This document shows, piece by piece, positions 28,313-38,371 of a DNA stretch of 64,000 bases. This stretch comes from Citrobacter youngae. Its GTDB lineage: Bacteria; Pseudomonadota; Gammaproteobacteria; Enterobacterales; Enterobacteriaceae. The stretch spans positions 372,001 to 436,000 of the forward strand of contig NZ_RPOI01000016.1 of NCBI RefSeq assembly GCF_003818115.1. The letters are read 5' to 3'. Each line of letters begins with the position of its first letter. Position 1 is the first letter of the stretch. The notes under the pieces were generated by a model. It ran no database searches. It saw only the letters and a list, made by a program, of their open reading frames with translations, and was not told where the DNA came from. Made by a program: the position numbers and the translations under genes.

Positions 28313-28387
28313 TTACCACCAGCCCAGTTCCGTTCCCAGCACGACAATAATGGCCACGCCAATCATAATAAGCGTTGTTTTTTTCAT
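28313..28387 (-). CDS. yoaJ: YoaJ, 24-residue membrane peptide
   Basis: Reading the minus strand from 28387: ATGAAAAAAACAACG..., giving a 24-aa peptide that begins MKKTTLIMIG and ends ELGWW, one residue different from E. coli YoaJ (TTIIMIG there). It is a single hydrophobic span with two Trp at the C terminus. The start is two bases after the yoaK stop, with GGAG inside the yoaK end as ribosome-binding site, so the two are translationally coupled. Function unknown. Confidence 0.9.
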   Translation of the reverse strand: MKKTTLIMIGVAIIVVLGTELGWW

Positions 28388-28389
28388 CG

Positions 28390-28488
28390 TTATGCTCCTG
28401 GTGAGGCGTAGCCGCCAATAAAGAACCAGGACAGGAAAACGACAGCGGAAATGAAAATAATAACGGGGAAAATAATACCGAGTCGCAT
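28390..28488 (-). CDS. yoaK: YoaK, 32-residue membrane peptide
   Basis: Reading the minus strand from 28488: a 32-aa peptide beginning MRLGIIFPVI and ending GGYASPGA, closely matching E. coli YoaK. It has one hydrophobic span (IIFPVIIFISAVVFLSWFFIG). It overlaps nothing and is immediately upstream of yoaJ. In E. coli these small proteins are membrane-associated; function unknown. Confidence 0.9.
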   Translation of the reverse strand: MRLGIIFPVIIFISAVVFLSWFFIGGYASPGA

Positions 28489-28535
28489 ACGCTTATCTGC
28501 CAGAATAATTTAAAGACGATTAAGCATAACAGGGC

Positions 28536-29561
28536 TTAATGTACGACAAAAGCGGTTTTATCCTGGCGTTTCTTATCCTGATACATCGCACTGTCTGCAA
28601 GATGAAGTGCACAGTTGACGTCTGTCTCCAGCGAGTCAATTTCTACAACTCCCAGACTGGCTCCCGGATAATACAGACAGATATCACCCAGGTCATAGTC
28701 ACCGCAAATTAGCTGCTGTAAGTGGTTTTTCACGCTTTGCAAACGAACACACGGCGACATTTCGATTCCCCCTGACAGGCTGGCGACTAAAAATTCGTCA
28801 CCGCCCAGACGACCAAGAATATCATTCTCACTGCATCCACGGCGTAAACGCTGGCCAATTTGGATCAAAAACTGGTCACCGACTTCGTGCCCAAAACGAT
28901 CGTTGATCAGTTTGAAATCATCTAAATCAATATAGGCGACAATAATTTTGTGCCTCAGGTGGCGTGCCAGCGAGAAGAGGGTTTCGATATTTTCAAATAT
29001 TGCCCGACGGTTAGGTAGCCCGGTCAGAACGTCAGTGTAGGAGTGGGCGATCAGCGCAGCATTCGCTTCACGTAATTGAGCAACCAGCGATTCTTTCTGA
29101 ATAGACTGCGCTATCAGGCCCGCGAACAGATGCAGTACCTGTTCACCTCGTTCACTAAGCGGTTGTTGCTGACGACTGGTGGCGCAGAGGGTGCCATAGA
29201 ACGTGCCATCGGGCAGGTGGACAGGAGTACTCAGAAAGGTTGTGATCTCCAGCGCGCGTGCGGCGGTACATTCTGGCCAGCGCGCGGGAACGTTATCGCT
29301 ATACAGACAGTTTGCGTCTATTGCGCGCTTGCAGAGTGTCTCATCCCACGGCACCGACAGCCCTTCGGGGATCTGCATTTGCTTACTATTACGCGCATAC
29401 AGAATATGCTGCAGACGCGCATCTAAATCGACCTTAGTAAGATAGGTCGACTCCATCTCAGTCACTACCTCCAGCATCTCCAGAAGTTGCCGAACCAGAC
29501 TCTCAACAGACTGCTCTGTGGCTAATGATTGTGAGACTCGGGCAAGGATCATGTCTGACAT
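28536..29561 (-). CDS. dgcP: Diguanylate cyclase DgcP (YeaP)
   Basis: Makes cyclic di-GMP from GTP; in E. coli DgcP localises to the cell pole. The start at 29561 (MSDMILARVSQ) gives 341 aa, the E. coli length; an upstream Met at 29618 is unsupported. An N-terminal GAF domain (about 20-160) is followed by GGDEF (about 175-341) with the intact active site GRLGGDEF. The residues where an inhibitory RxxD would sit read SEND, so feedback control at that site is unlikely. No membrane span is seen. It lies between yoaK and yoaF as in E. coli. Confidence 0.94.
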   Translation of the reverse strand: MSDMILARVSQSLATEQSVESLVRQLLEMLEVVTEMESTYLTKVDLDARLQHILYARNSKQMQIPEGLSVPWDETLCKRAIDANCLYSDNVPARWPECTAARALEITTFLSTPVHLPDGTFYGTLCATSRQQQPLSERGEQVLHLFAGLIAQSIQKESLVAQLREANAALIAHSYTDVLTGLPNRRAIFENIETLFSLARHLRHKIIVAYIDLDDFKLINDRFGHEVGDQFLIQIGQRLRRGCSENDILGRLGGDEFLVASLSGGIEMSPCVRLQSVKNHLQQLICGDYDLGDICLYYPGASLGVVEIDSLETDVNCALHLADSAMYQDKKRQDKTAFVVH

Positions 29562-29747
29562 GAGAGGCAAATACTCCAGAATGCTGATAAGTCCTGTATT
29601 GCCCGCATAATAGAACATCGGAGGGAAAGATGAAACACGCTATCCGGGGCAAAATGTAGACATGGGATTGAAACTCGTCAGTAAAACATGGAGATAGGTG
29701 GGGAGTCGGGGTACTCTTCCAGTGTAACGTTTTTAACAGGAGTGAAT

Positions 29748-29996
29748 ATGAAACTTGCCTCTATTGTTGTGCCCGGCATTTTGGTGCTGGCGGGGTGTTC
29801 CACATCACCTGAAGCACCAGTACCACCGAAAATTGGCATGGCGAACCCGGCATCCGTATATTGTGAGCAAAAGGGCGGCGTGCTGGTTGCGGTGCAGACA
29901 CCGCAAGGCGTAAGGTCGGATTGCAAACTACCCGGTGGCGAAGTTATTGATGAATGGGCGCTTTGGCGCAGAGATCATCCGGCAACGGGCAAATAA
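29748..29996 (+). CDS. yoaF: YoaF, DUF333 lipoprotein
   Basis: 82 aa from the ATG at 29748 (GGAGTG ribosome-binding site). A signal peptide with the lipobox LAGC places the acylated Cys at residue 17; the DUF333 domain follows (GMANPASVYCEQKGG, CKLPGGEVIDEWALWRRDH). The residue after Cys is Ser, so outer-membrane sorting is expected. Function unknown. Divergent from dgcP, convergent with yeaO. Confidence 0.93.
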   Translation: MKLASIVVPGILVLAGCSTSPEAPVPPKIGMANPASVYCEQKGGVLVAVQTPQGVRSDCKLPGGEVIDEWALWRRDHPATGK

Positions 29997-30003
29997 CCCG
30001 CTG

Positions 30004-30351
30004 TCACAATTGACGTAACCACTCAGCCAGAACCAGCGCATGGTTTTGCTGTGTATCCTTCGCTGCATACAGCAGCGTTAACGGCTGTTGCCGGGCAATG
30101 TCCGCGAGTCGCTTGCCTTCCTGCTGTTGCTGGGCAAGTTCTACGCGGTATTGCTCGGAGAAATGAGCAAAATCGATGATATCTGCGTGGAATGCCTTAC
30201 GTAAATCAGATGAGGGCGTCAGCGCTTTATCCCATTCATTGAAAACAAGATCGGTTTTTTTCACCCCGCGCGGCCACAGCCTGTCGACCAGAACACGATA
30301 GCCATCACTTTTTTCTGCCGGGTCATACACGCGTTTACACTGAATATTCAT
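30004..30351 (-). CDS. yeaO: YeaO, DUF488 protein
   Basis: 115 aa, the E. coli length. It has the DUF488 signatures KRVYDP, RVLVDRLWPRGV and LLYAAKDTQQNHALVLAEWL. The family is soluble, of unknown function. It ends 7 bases after the yoaF stop, convergent with it. Confidence 0.93.
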   Translation of the reverse strand: MNIQCKRVYDPAEKSDGYRVLVDRLWPRGVKKTDLVFNEWDKALTPSSDLRKAFHADIIDFAHFSEQYRVELAQQQQEGKRLADIARQQPLTLLYAAKDTQQNHALVLAEWLRQL

Positions 30352-30495
30352 CTCTTAATCCGCTCCGTTAAGCTACTGAACTCGTCTTCACTACGGCTAA
30401 ATAAGATCGTAAAACGTGACCATTATAGCATTTTGGCCACATAGACTCTCAATTTAAGGGATTGTGGTAACAACAAAAAATCGGTAGGCTGAGGC

Positions 30496-30530
30496 TCCTT
30501 ATGTTGTCCCTCATTGTCTGGACATAAGGA
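30496..30530 (+). promoter_or_regulatory. Hairpin that would occlude the ribosome-binding site of the next gene
   Basis: TCCTTATG (30496-30503) pairs with CATAAGGA (30523-30530), extended by TCC/GGA after a small bulge. The right arm contains the AAGGA ribosome-binding site 6 bases before the ATG at 30537. The structure could hold translation off until it melts. Seen by complementarity only. Confidence 0.5.
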
Positions 30531-30536
30531 AAGTTA

Positions 30537-31244
30537 ATGGAAATTTCCCCTGTTAAAGATACGCTTCGCATTGCGCTGGTGGGCGATTACAGCCCCGATA
30601 TTGTGGCGCACCAGGCTATTCCCCTTGCCATCGATGATGCTGCTGCCGTTCTGGAATTAGTGGCTGATTATGACTGGCTCACCACATCTGATATTAGTAG
30701 TGGCGAAGATTTAGTCGGCTATGATGCCATCTGGGTGGTCCCTGGCAGTCCTTACCAGCACCCGGAAGGCGCGCTGACGGCAATACGTTACGCCCGCGAA
30801 AACAGCATTCCATTTTTGGGCACTTGTGGCGGTTTTCAGCATGCCATTCTCGAGTATGCTCGCAATGTGCTGGGCTGGCGTGATGCTGCGCATGCGGAAA
30901 CAGAGACCTCAGGCCGTATGGTGATTGCACCGCTGACCTGCTCGTTGGTCGAAAAGACGGATGATATTGAACTGCGCGCGAATACGCTGATCGCCAGAGC
31001 CTACGGACGGGATGTCATTACAGAGGGGTATCACTGTAACTATGGCGTGTCGGAAACTTTTGCTGCTGAGCTTGAAAGCGGCGATCTGCGAGTGACGGGC
31101 TGGGATGACTCTGGTGATGTTCGCGCTATTGAACTGGTGACACATCCGTTTTATGTCGGGACGCTTTTTCAGCATGAACGAGGGGCACTGGCAGGAAAGC
31201 CTGTACCGCTCGTCCAGGCACTGCTGCGCGCGGCCAGAGGATAA
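30537..31244 (+). CDS. Class-I amidotransferase-like protein related to the CTP synthase C-terminal region
   Basis: 235 aa, a stand-alone glutaminase-type fold. The nucleophile elbow is conserved (FLGTCGGFQHA, Cys97), and the region HPFYVGTLFQHERGAL aligns with the CTP synthase motif HPWFVACQFHPEF. In that alignment the catalytic His becomes Gln, with a His displaced one position, so ordinary glutamine hydrolysis is doubtful. There is no synthetase partner gene. It is not present at this place in E. coli K-12, between yeaO and nimT. True role unknown. Confidence 0.75.
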   Translation: MEISPVKDTLRIALVGDYSPDIVAHQAIPLAIDDAAAVLELVADYDWLTTSDISSGEDLVGYDAIWVVPGSPYQHPEGALTAIRYARENSIPFLGTCGGFQHAILEYARNVLGWRDAAHAETETSGRMVIAPLTCSLVEKTDDIELRANTLIARAYGRDVITEGYHCNYGVSETFAAELESGDLRVTGWDDSGDVRAIELVTHPFYVGTLFQHERGALAGKPVPLVQALLRAARG

Positions 31245-31280
31245 CAACTGGGCAGGTTGCTTATTCACCTGCCCGGTGTA

Positions 31281-32468
31281 TTACGTGCTGGCGATCTCTT
31301 TGTCGCGTCCTGAACAGACGCCAAACACGGCCATGATGAGAGCGAGCAGTGCGACGCCAACCAGCGGGATCTGCCAGCTATCGTTAAGATCGTGAATTTT
31401 CCCCATCACCGGCGGCCCACATGCGGCCAGCAAATATCCGACAGATTGCGCCATGCCTGATAGCGCGGCAGCCTGGTGCGCTGAGCTTGCACGTAGCCCG
31501 ATAAAGGTGAGACCGAGGATCATCGTGGCACCGGAGCCAAAGCCAAACAGCACGGTCCACAGGGCCGCCTGCCCGGGCATAACAGCAAACCCTGCAGCGC
31601 CGACAGCGCACATTAACGAGACCAGTGCGGCGATAGTACGCTGATCTTTAAACCGATACAGAACGAGGGGGATCAGTAGCCCGGGAGCTGCGGTCGCCAG
31701 TTGCAGCAAACCATGCAGCGATCCCGCCTGTGCCTCACTGTAGCCGTGGCTGATCATAATGGCGGGTAACCAGCCGATAATGACATAATAGATGAGTGAG
31801 TTGATGCCCAAAAACAGCGTGACCTGCCAGGCGAGACTGGAGCGCCAGATCGCGCGGGAGTGCAACGCTCGCGAATTACTGAGGCTGGCATTGGCCGTCT
31901 GGCGCCATTGAGGTAACCAGATCAATAACGCCAGCAGCGGAAAGATCATTAACATCATCAGTGCGCCGCGCCAGCCAAATCCATTTAACGCCAGCGGCAC
32001 GACCATTGCCGACCCCAGCGCTGCTGCAGCGCCCATCGTTAACGAATACGCCCCGGTAAGCTTTGCCACATGCTGTGAAAAATCACGCTTAATGAGTCCC
32101 GGCAAAAGGACATTTCCCAGTGCGATGCCACAGCCAATGACTGCCGTCCCACCAAACAAGGCTCCGGATGAAGGGAGCGAACGTATAGCAATACCCACAC
32201 AGATCAGCAGCATGGCGGCTAACAGGCTGCGCTCAATGCCCCAACGGCGCGCAACGGCGGCAGCGAGGGGAGATACCAGCGCGAAGGCCAGCAGCGGCAG
32301 GGTAGTCAGAAGTCCCGTCTGGGCGGTACTCAGGCCGTAGTCGGCGCGAATGGCATCCAGCAATGGGGCTGCACCGGTAAAGGTGACGCGTAGTGTGGTG
32401 GCAATCATCAGGATCCCCGCGATCAGCAGCGCTGCGCTTTTGCCGCGGGAGGAAGGTGTAATAATCAT
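31281..32468 (-). CDS. nimT: MFS exporter NimT (YeaN)
   Basis: 395 aa, twelve spans, cyanate-transporter (CynX/NimT) subfamily of the major facilitator superfamily. In E. coli it exports 2-nitroimidazole. Recognisable segments: TLRVTFTGAAPLLD, GTAVIGCGIALGNVLLPGLIKRDF, GLTFIGLRASSAHQAAALSGMAQSVGYLLAACGPP. Divergent from nimR with 99 bases between, the expected site of NimR control. Confidence 0.94.
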   Translation of the reverse strand: MIITPSSRGKSAALLIAGILMIATTLRVTFTGAAPLLDAIRADYGLSTAQTGLLTTLPLLAFALVSPLAAAVARRWGIERSLLAAMLLICVGIAIRSLPSSGALFGGTAVIGCGIALGNVLLPGLIKRDFSQHVAKLTGAYSLTMGAAAALGSAMVVPLALNGFGWRGALMMLMIFPLLALLIWLPQWRQTANASLSNSRALHSRAIWRSSLAWQVTLFLGINSLIYYVIIGWLPAIMISHGYSEAQAGSLHGLLQLATAAPGLLIPLVLYRFKDQRTIAALVSLMCAVGAAGFAVMPGQAALWTVLFGFGSGATMILGLTFIGLRASSAHQAAALSGMAQSVGYLLAACGPPVMGKIHDLNDSWQIPLVGVALLALIMAVFGVCSGRDKEIAST

Positions 32469-32567
32469 TTTTTTCTCATATCGTCAGGCGAGGCGATACT
32501 TTAGCGTTTTTACACTATGGATGAATCAAGCTAGAATGACAGTTTATCGCTAAAATAGGACATTCTT

Positions 32568-33386
32568 ATGTTGGGGCTGAGACTGGATGGGTATCAACCC
32601 GATCTTTACCACGATGCCGCCGTGGCTTTTTGTATTCAGGCTCAGGAAGATGAACTTTTCAGCCCACTGCATCAACACCGCAAAGGTCAGTTAATCCTGG
32701 CGTTGCATGGTGCAATTACCTGCGAAGTGGAGAACGCCATGTGGATGGTGCCGCCGCAATATGCGGTGTGGATCCCTGGCGAAATTCCACACAGCAACCA
32801 CGTTACCGTGGGCGCGCAATTGTGTTTTCTGTTTATTGAGCCGCAGGCTGTCGTGATGCCTGAACGTTGCTGCACGCTGAAAATCGCTCCGTTATGTCGG
32901 GAACTTATTCTTGCGCTGGCGAACAAAACGGATGCCCAGCTCTGTGAACCAGCTACCCAGCGGTTAACGCAGGTGTTGTTTGACGAACTCCCGCAGCAGC
33001 CACAGGAGCAAATGCAGTTACCAGTATCCGATCACCCGAAAATTCGCAAGATGGTGGCGACGATGGCGCAGGAACCTGCACAATGGCAAACACTGGGGCA
33101 GTGGGCCAACGTGTTTGCCATGAGTGAGCGTAACCTTGCTCGTCTGGTTGTCAAAGAAACAGGATTAAGCTTTCGCCGCTGGCGTCACCAGCTACAGCTG
33201 ATTCTGGCGCTGCAAGCTCTGATCGACGGGTACAATGTACAGCAGGTTGCTCAAATGCTCGGTTACGATTCAACGACCGCGTTTATCACCATGTTCAAAA
33301 AAGGCCTGGGACAAACGCCAGGCCGTTATCTGGCAGGATTGACTACTGCTTCCCAACAATCAACGAGACCAGACCTGCCGCAATGA
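32568..33386 (+). CDS. nimR: AraC-family regulator NimR (YeaM)
   Basis: 272 aa. It has an N-terminal cupin-type domain ([34 protein letters not shown]) and a C-terminal AraC DNA-binding domain with two helix-turn-helix units (about 165-260: [54 protein letters not shown]). In E. coli it represses the divergent nimT. Its last 44 bases overlap the end of yeaL on the other strand. Confidence 0.94.
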   Translation: MLGLRLDGYQPDLYHDAAVAFCIQAQEDELFSPLHQHRKGQLILALHGAITCEVENAMWMVPPQYAVWIPGEIPHSNHVTVGAQLCFLFIEPQAVVMPERCCTLKIAPLCRELILALANKTDAQLCEPATQRLTQVLFDELPQQPQEQMQLPVSDHPKIRKMVATMAQEPAQWQTLGQWANVFAMSERNLARLVVKETGLSFRRWRHQLQLILALQALIDGYNVQQVAQMLGYDSTTAFITMFKKGLGQTPGRYLAGLTTASQQSTRPDLPQ

Positions 33387-33789
33387 GCGGTCCCACTGGC
33401 ACCCCGCGAAACAGCGCCACGCCCAGAACCGTGCCCACCAGTAAACCGGCGACGAGTTGAGGTTGGCTACCCATCAGCGTGACGCCGCGCCCGCCAAGCC
33501 AGGAGACAACAACGCCGACGGCGATAGCGACCAGCGACTTCCAGTTTACAAAGGAGTGAATAAGCGTAGAGGGGGGCAGCGTTCCGCTGGCGATCGGCGC
33601 CATGACGCCAATGGTCAGAATAATAATCCCAACGGTAAGCCCCTGCTTTTCAATCCACGGGAAGAATGTATTCAGCGGAGTAACACGGACGATTATCAGC
33701 ACCAGAATTGAAACGGCGACAGTGGTGTTGTGGCTGACAAAGCCCAGAGCTGCCAGTCCAAGCAGGATCAGCAGAGTGACATCAAACAT
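33343..33789 (-). CDS. yeaL: YeaL, DUF441 membrane protein
   Basis: 148 aa, the E. coli length, with about four hydrophobic spans ([56 protein letters not shown]). Function unknown. The 3' end overlaps nimR by 44 bases tail to tail; both frames match their families, so the overlap is real. Confidence 0.92.
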   Translation of the reverse strand: MFDVTLLILLGLAALGFVSHNTTVAVSILVLIIVRVTPLNTFFPWIEKQGLTVGIIILTIGVMAPIASGTLPPSTLIHSFVNWKSLVAIAVGVVVSWLGGRGVTLMGSQPQLVAGLLVGTVLGVALFRGVPVGPLIAAGLVSLIVGKQ

Positions 33790-33810
33790 CGTAGTTTCCT
33801 TGCCAAAAGA

Positions 33811-33859
33811 AAAAATAAGCCTGCTTACTGTACGCGTAAACGCGTGACGGAACAGGCTT
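33811..33859 (-). terminator. Terminator of yeaK
   Basis: AAGCCTG (33817-33823) pairs with CAGGCTT (33853-33859) around a long, partly self-complementary loop (ACGCGTAAACGCGT); on the minus strand a TATTTTTTC tract follows. The E. coli small gene yoaI, which lies near here in K-12, is not present in this gap. Confidence 0.7.
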
Positions 33860-33927
33860 TTTTTAATGATTATGATTTTTTTTGGGCTAATGCACGATGC
33901 GACGTTTTTTACTGCTAACGCAGACCG

Positions 33928-34431
33928 TTATTGTTCACGGCGGAAAGGGATTAATTCAGGTTGCGCGATACGCAGGTAATCTGCGGTATCCATGATCACA
34001 GATTTTTCCAGCAACCCGGCATTAAACGCAATTTCATGAAAACGCTCAAACAATAGCGGATCGGCGACCAGCTTGAGATTCGGGTGGAAGCTAAACGGCG
34101 GGATCGCGCCAAATACACAGCCGGTAAGTTCATCGACTTCCGCCGGGCTGGCAAGCGATGCTCTTAACCCACCAATATGACCCGCTAACAAACTGAGATC
34201 GGCCTGCTGGTCAGCGGGCAAAATTGCCAACACATGCTGATTAACGCCGTTGCCTTTGACCTTACAGACCAGGGCTTTTGCTCCCTGGCCGAGCGCGGTA
34301 CCACGAATTTCAGAAACTGCCTCACATTTGCCGACGGCTTCATGGCTTACCACGCGGTACGTTGCGCCTTGCTCTGACAACAGCGAAATTAAACGCTGAT
34401 GCGTTGCGTTACCTTTGTTCACTTCCGTCAT
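33928..34431 (-). CDS. yeaK: YeaK, mischarged aminoacyl-tRNA deacylase (YbaK/ProX family)
   Basis: 167 aa, the E. coli length. Editing-domain homologue that hydrolyses mischarged Ser/Thr-tRNA in vitro. Family motifs are KALVCKVKGNGVNQHVLAILPADQQ (conserved Lys), VDELTGCVFGAIPPFSF and VADPLLFERFHEIAFNAG. It lies downstream of dgcJ on the same strand with 43 bases between, and before yeaL. Confidence 0.94.
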   Translation of the reverse strand: MTEVNKGNATHQRLISLLSEQGATYRVVSHEAVGKCEAVSEIRGTALGQGAKALVCKVKGNGVNQHVLAILPADQQADLSLLAGHIGGLRASLASPAEVDELTGCVFGAIPPFSFHPNLKLVADPLLFERFHEIAFNAGLLEKSVIMDTADYLRIAQPELIPFRREQ

Positions 34432-34474
34432 GACTTACTCCTGGTACAACAATGAAAATCCTGCAGAAAAATAA

Positions 34475-35965
34475 TCACGCACCGGCGCGTTTTTTCTGTT
34501 TATTCAGATAGAGCTGTGCATCAGATGCTTTGTAAGCATCATCAATAGTGTCGTTCGGCTGCATATTATAAACCCCGGCGGAGAAGCTGATGGATATATC
34601 ATGCGCAATAATTTGTAAGTTATAGCGAATTCTCTCCAGCAGGCGGGGCGTTAAATCACTGGGATGGTCGATGAGGATGATACAAAACTCATCGCCGCCG
34701 AGGCGGATGGCGTAGTCGCTTTTGCGAATGGAACTTTGAATGGCTTTGGCCAGATGAGTGATAATCCGATCACCTTCTTTATGCCCTAACGTATCATTGA
34801 TGACTTTCAGTTTATCGCAGTCGATGGCGATAAAGGTGACGAGAGTGCCCGTATTGACCAACTGCTGCAAACGTTGTTCGAGCGTCGGGGTTAAAACTTT
34901 CCGATTGTAGAGTCCGGTCATGGCGTCACTGATATTTTCGCGCGTGACGTTGTGATACAAGCGAAAATGCGTTCTGACCAAATTCAACAGCAAAATTGTT
35001 GCCAGCAGATAGAAAGCGAAGATTTTCCAGGATGAGACAATAAAGTACATTAAATCAAGCGTTAAGGTGATGCGTATGCCGCCTGGAATGTCCTTCTCGT
35101 AGTGAACATAGTGAAACAGGTTAGTCTCACTTTGGTGAACGAGAATCTCTTTACCGGAGCTGGTATCCGAGAGCGTAACGTTAAGATAGCGCCATACCAG
35201 AGGCCGGTCGCTGGTATAAAAGATATTCTTTAAATTCTCTTTGTTGATATCCACCATTACTACACCTTTTAACTTACCGGTAGAGTAGACCGGCGTTAAA
35301 AAGCTCATCACCTTTTTCCCGGTCAGGTTATCCAGATAAATACTGGAGATCACCGTACGCCCCGTGAAAATACCGTCAATATCATTCTGGTCGATGCCCA
35401 GGGTGCCTTTTTGCAAAAACGTCCAGTTATGTATCGCAAATTGGCGCGAGTCGATTCGGTCATAGAAATAGACGTAGTTATTTTTGAGGTCGACGTAATA
35501 TCGGAATTTATACTCCAGAGTACCTAATCCCTGACCGTAATCTTTCTGCTCACGATTAGCGTTTACCGCCTTATCAAAAGAGGGCAGCAGGAATATGTCT
35601 TCAAGTTGTTCGCTACATTTCGTTGAGGTGGTTTGCAGCGTCCCGTGCAATGGCGGGTAGTTATGCTCTGTGAGATTGAGTCCATGAGTGCCGTTAACGC
35701 TGTCGAAAGCGTTGCAAAGTGCTTTTTGTTGTTCGACAGACGCGGGTTCCTGAGGGGATGAAAATGTGCGCATCAGATGGGCGGCAATACTTTGATTAGT
35801 ATACTTATCATAAAGAAACGATGAGTCGGCTTTCTCATTGATATAGCGCATGTACGCATTCATCGCTTTATCGCTGGCAATGAGCTCATAAACCAAAAAA
35901 GAAGACGTCAAAACAATTACGCTAACGGAGATAAAGAGCCTGAGCGCTTTATGATGCAATTTCAT
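34475..35965 (-). CDS. dgcJ: Membrane diguanylate cyclase DgcJ (YeaJ)
   Basis: 496 aa, the E. coli length. TM1 is at about 9-28, a periplasmic sensor domain at about 30-305, TM2 at about 310-328, and GGDEF at about 335-496. The active site is IRLGGDEFC and the inhibitory I-site RxxD (RKSD) lies five residues before it, so product feedback is possible. E. coli DgcJ affects motility at 37 C. In E. coli K-12 the next gene upstream is the degenerate cyclase gene yeaI (cdgI); here that place is taken by a methyltransferase gene. Confidence 0.94.
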   Translation of the reverse strand: MKLHHKALRLFISVSVIVLTSSFLVYELIASDKAMNAYMRYINEKADSSFLYDKYTNQSIAAHLMRTFSSPQEPASVEQQKALCNAFDSVNGTHGLNLTEHNYPPLHGTLQTTSTKCSEQLEDIFLLPSFDKAVNANREQKDYGQGLGTLEYKFRYYVDLKNNYVYFYDRIDSRQFAIHNWTFLQKGTLGIDQNDIDGIFTGRTVISSIYLDNLTGKKVMSFLTPVYSTGKLKGVVMVDINKENLKNIFYTSDRPLVWRYLNVTLSDTSSGKEILVHQSETNLFHYVHYEKDIPGGIRITLTLDLMYFIVSSWKIFAFYLLATILLLNLVRTHFRLYHNVTRENISDAMTGLYNRKVLTPTLEQRLQQLVNTGTLVTFIAIDCDKLKVINDTLGHKEGDRIITHLAKAIQSSIRKSDYAIRLGGDEFCIILIDHPSDLTPRLLERIRYNLQIIAHDISISFSAGVYNMQPNDTIDDAYKASDAQLYLNKQKKRAGA

Positions 35966-36087
35966 AATGATTTACAGCCCTGTAAGTCTGATACTTCAGT
36001 CTATCACACGGTATAGCTCCTCTCTAACGCTACGCGGAAGGACATTTTGTAATAAAAAACATTCGTACTCTTCACCTTTAACTCTTA

Positions 36088-36110
36088 ATGTTGTATTTAT
36101 AATGCAACTT
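36088..36110 (+). promoter_or_regulatory. Candidate NsrR-type palindrome before the methyltransferase gene
   Basis: ATGTTGTATTT-A-TAATGCAACTT matches the 11-1-11 NsrR pattern (AAGATGCATTT and complement) at 17 of 22 positions by my count. It lies 20-43 bases before the ATG, close to where -10 and the start site must be, consistent with repression. Confidence 0.5.
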
Positions 36111-36130
36111 ATAGAAAAGGAGACAGGCAG

Positions 36131-36901
36131 ATGAGCACGACTGAAAAAGCGGGCCATACGTTCTTAGCCAGCCTGGGCAAAACCCGTCTGCGTCCGGGGG
36201 GCATTGAAGCAACAGAGTGGTTGTTCAGCCAGTCACAGCTGGCGCCCGACAGCCAGGTGCTGGAAGTGGCCTGTAATATGGCCACCACGGCGATAGAGAT
36301 AGCGCAACGCTTTGGTTGTACGGTCTACGCTATCGATATGGATAAAACCGCGCTATCAAATGCCAGAAATAATGTGGCAGCAAATGGGCTGGAAAATCAC
36401 ATTCATGTGATGGCTGCGAATGCCAGTACCCTTCCTTTTGCGGATAACAGCTTCGATGTGGTGATTAACGAGGCCATGCTGACAATGTATGCCGATAAAG
36501 CGAAGGCGAAATTAATTGCCGAATATTATCGCGTGTTGAAACCCGGCGGTCGTCTGTTAACCCACGACATTATGTTCACCACTCAAAGACTGGACGCGAG
36601 CGAGCAGGGCAAGCTTGTGGAGGTGGTGAAATCAAACGTGAGTCCGATGACCAGACAAGGCTGGCGTGAGTTATTTCTCAACTGCGGTTTTGAACAGGTC
36701 ATGCAGCAGAATGGCGCTATGTCGCTGATGTCGCCAGGAGGATTAATTCGTGATGAGGGAGTTACTGGGGCGATTAAAATTATGTTTAACGGTTTACGCA
36801 CTTACGAAAATCGCCGTCGGTTCCTGAAAATGTTTCGCTTCTTCCGTTCGCAACGTCATCAGCTAAACTACATTGCCTGCTGCTCTGTTAAGGTAAAATA
36901 A
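36131..36901 (+). CDS. Class I SAM-dependent methyltransferase of unknown substrate
   Basis: 256 aa, good ribosome-binding site (AAGGAGAC). The Rossmann methyltransferase core is at about 38-155: motif I is unusual (VLEVACNMATTAIEIA in place of the common VLDVGCGxG), then the acidic residue of motif II (YAIDMDKTAL), motif III (MAANASTLPFADNSFDVVINEAMLTMY) and the post-motif RVLKPGGRLLTHDI. The C-terminal third is basic (RRRFLKMFRFFRSQRHQ). The type resembles small-molecule methyltransferases. It occupies the position of E. coli yeaI between dgcJ and yeaH, and may be under NsrR control. Substrate not known. Confidence 0.8.
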   Translation: MSTTEKAGHTFLASLGKTRLRPGGIEATEWLFSQSQLAPDSQVLEVACNMATTAIEIAQRFGCTVYAIDMDKTALSNARNNVAANGLENHIHVMAANASTLPFADNSFDVVINEAMLTMYADKAKAKLIAEYYRVLKPGGRLLTHDIMFTTQRLDASEQGKLVEVVKSNVSPMTRQGWRELFLNCGFEQVMQQNGAMSLMSPGGLIRDEGVTGAIKIMFNGLRTYENRRRFLKMFRFFRSQRHQLNYIACCSVKVK

Positions 36902-36925
36902 AAACAGGATGGGGCACTATTTATA

Positions 36926-36959
36926 AAATCAGTCAGCACATATACGCGCTGACTGATTT
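36926..36959. terminator. Bidirectional hairpin between the methyltransferase gene and yeaH
   Basis: AAATCAGTCAGC (36926-36937) and GCTGACTGATTT (36948-36959) form a perfect 12-bp stem, lying between two convergent stops. Confidence 0.85.
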
Positions 36960-36966
36960 GTTTAGG

Positions 36967-38363
<1,397 letters not shown>

Positions 38364-38371
38364 CACTTATG

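Noticed and set aside
33790-33927. Small gene yoaI between yeaL and yeaK, as in E. coli
   Set aside because: No ATG/GTG frame of suitable length or similarity is present on either strand in this gap.
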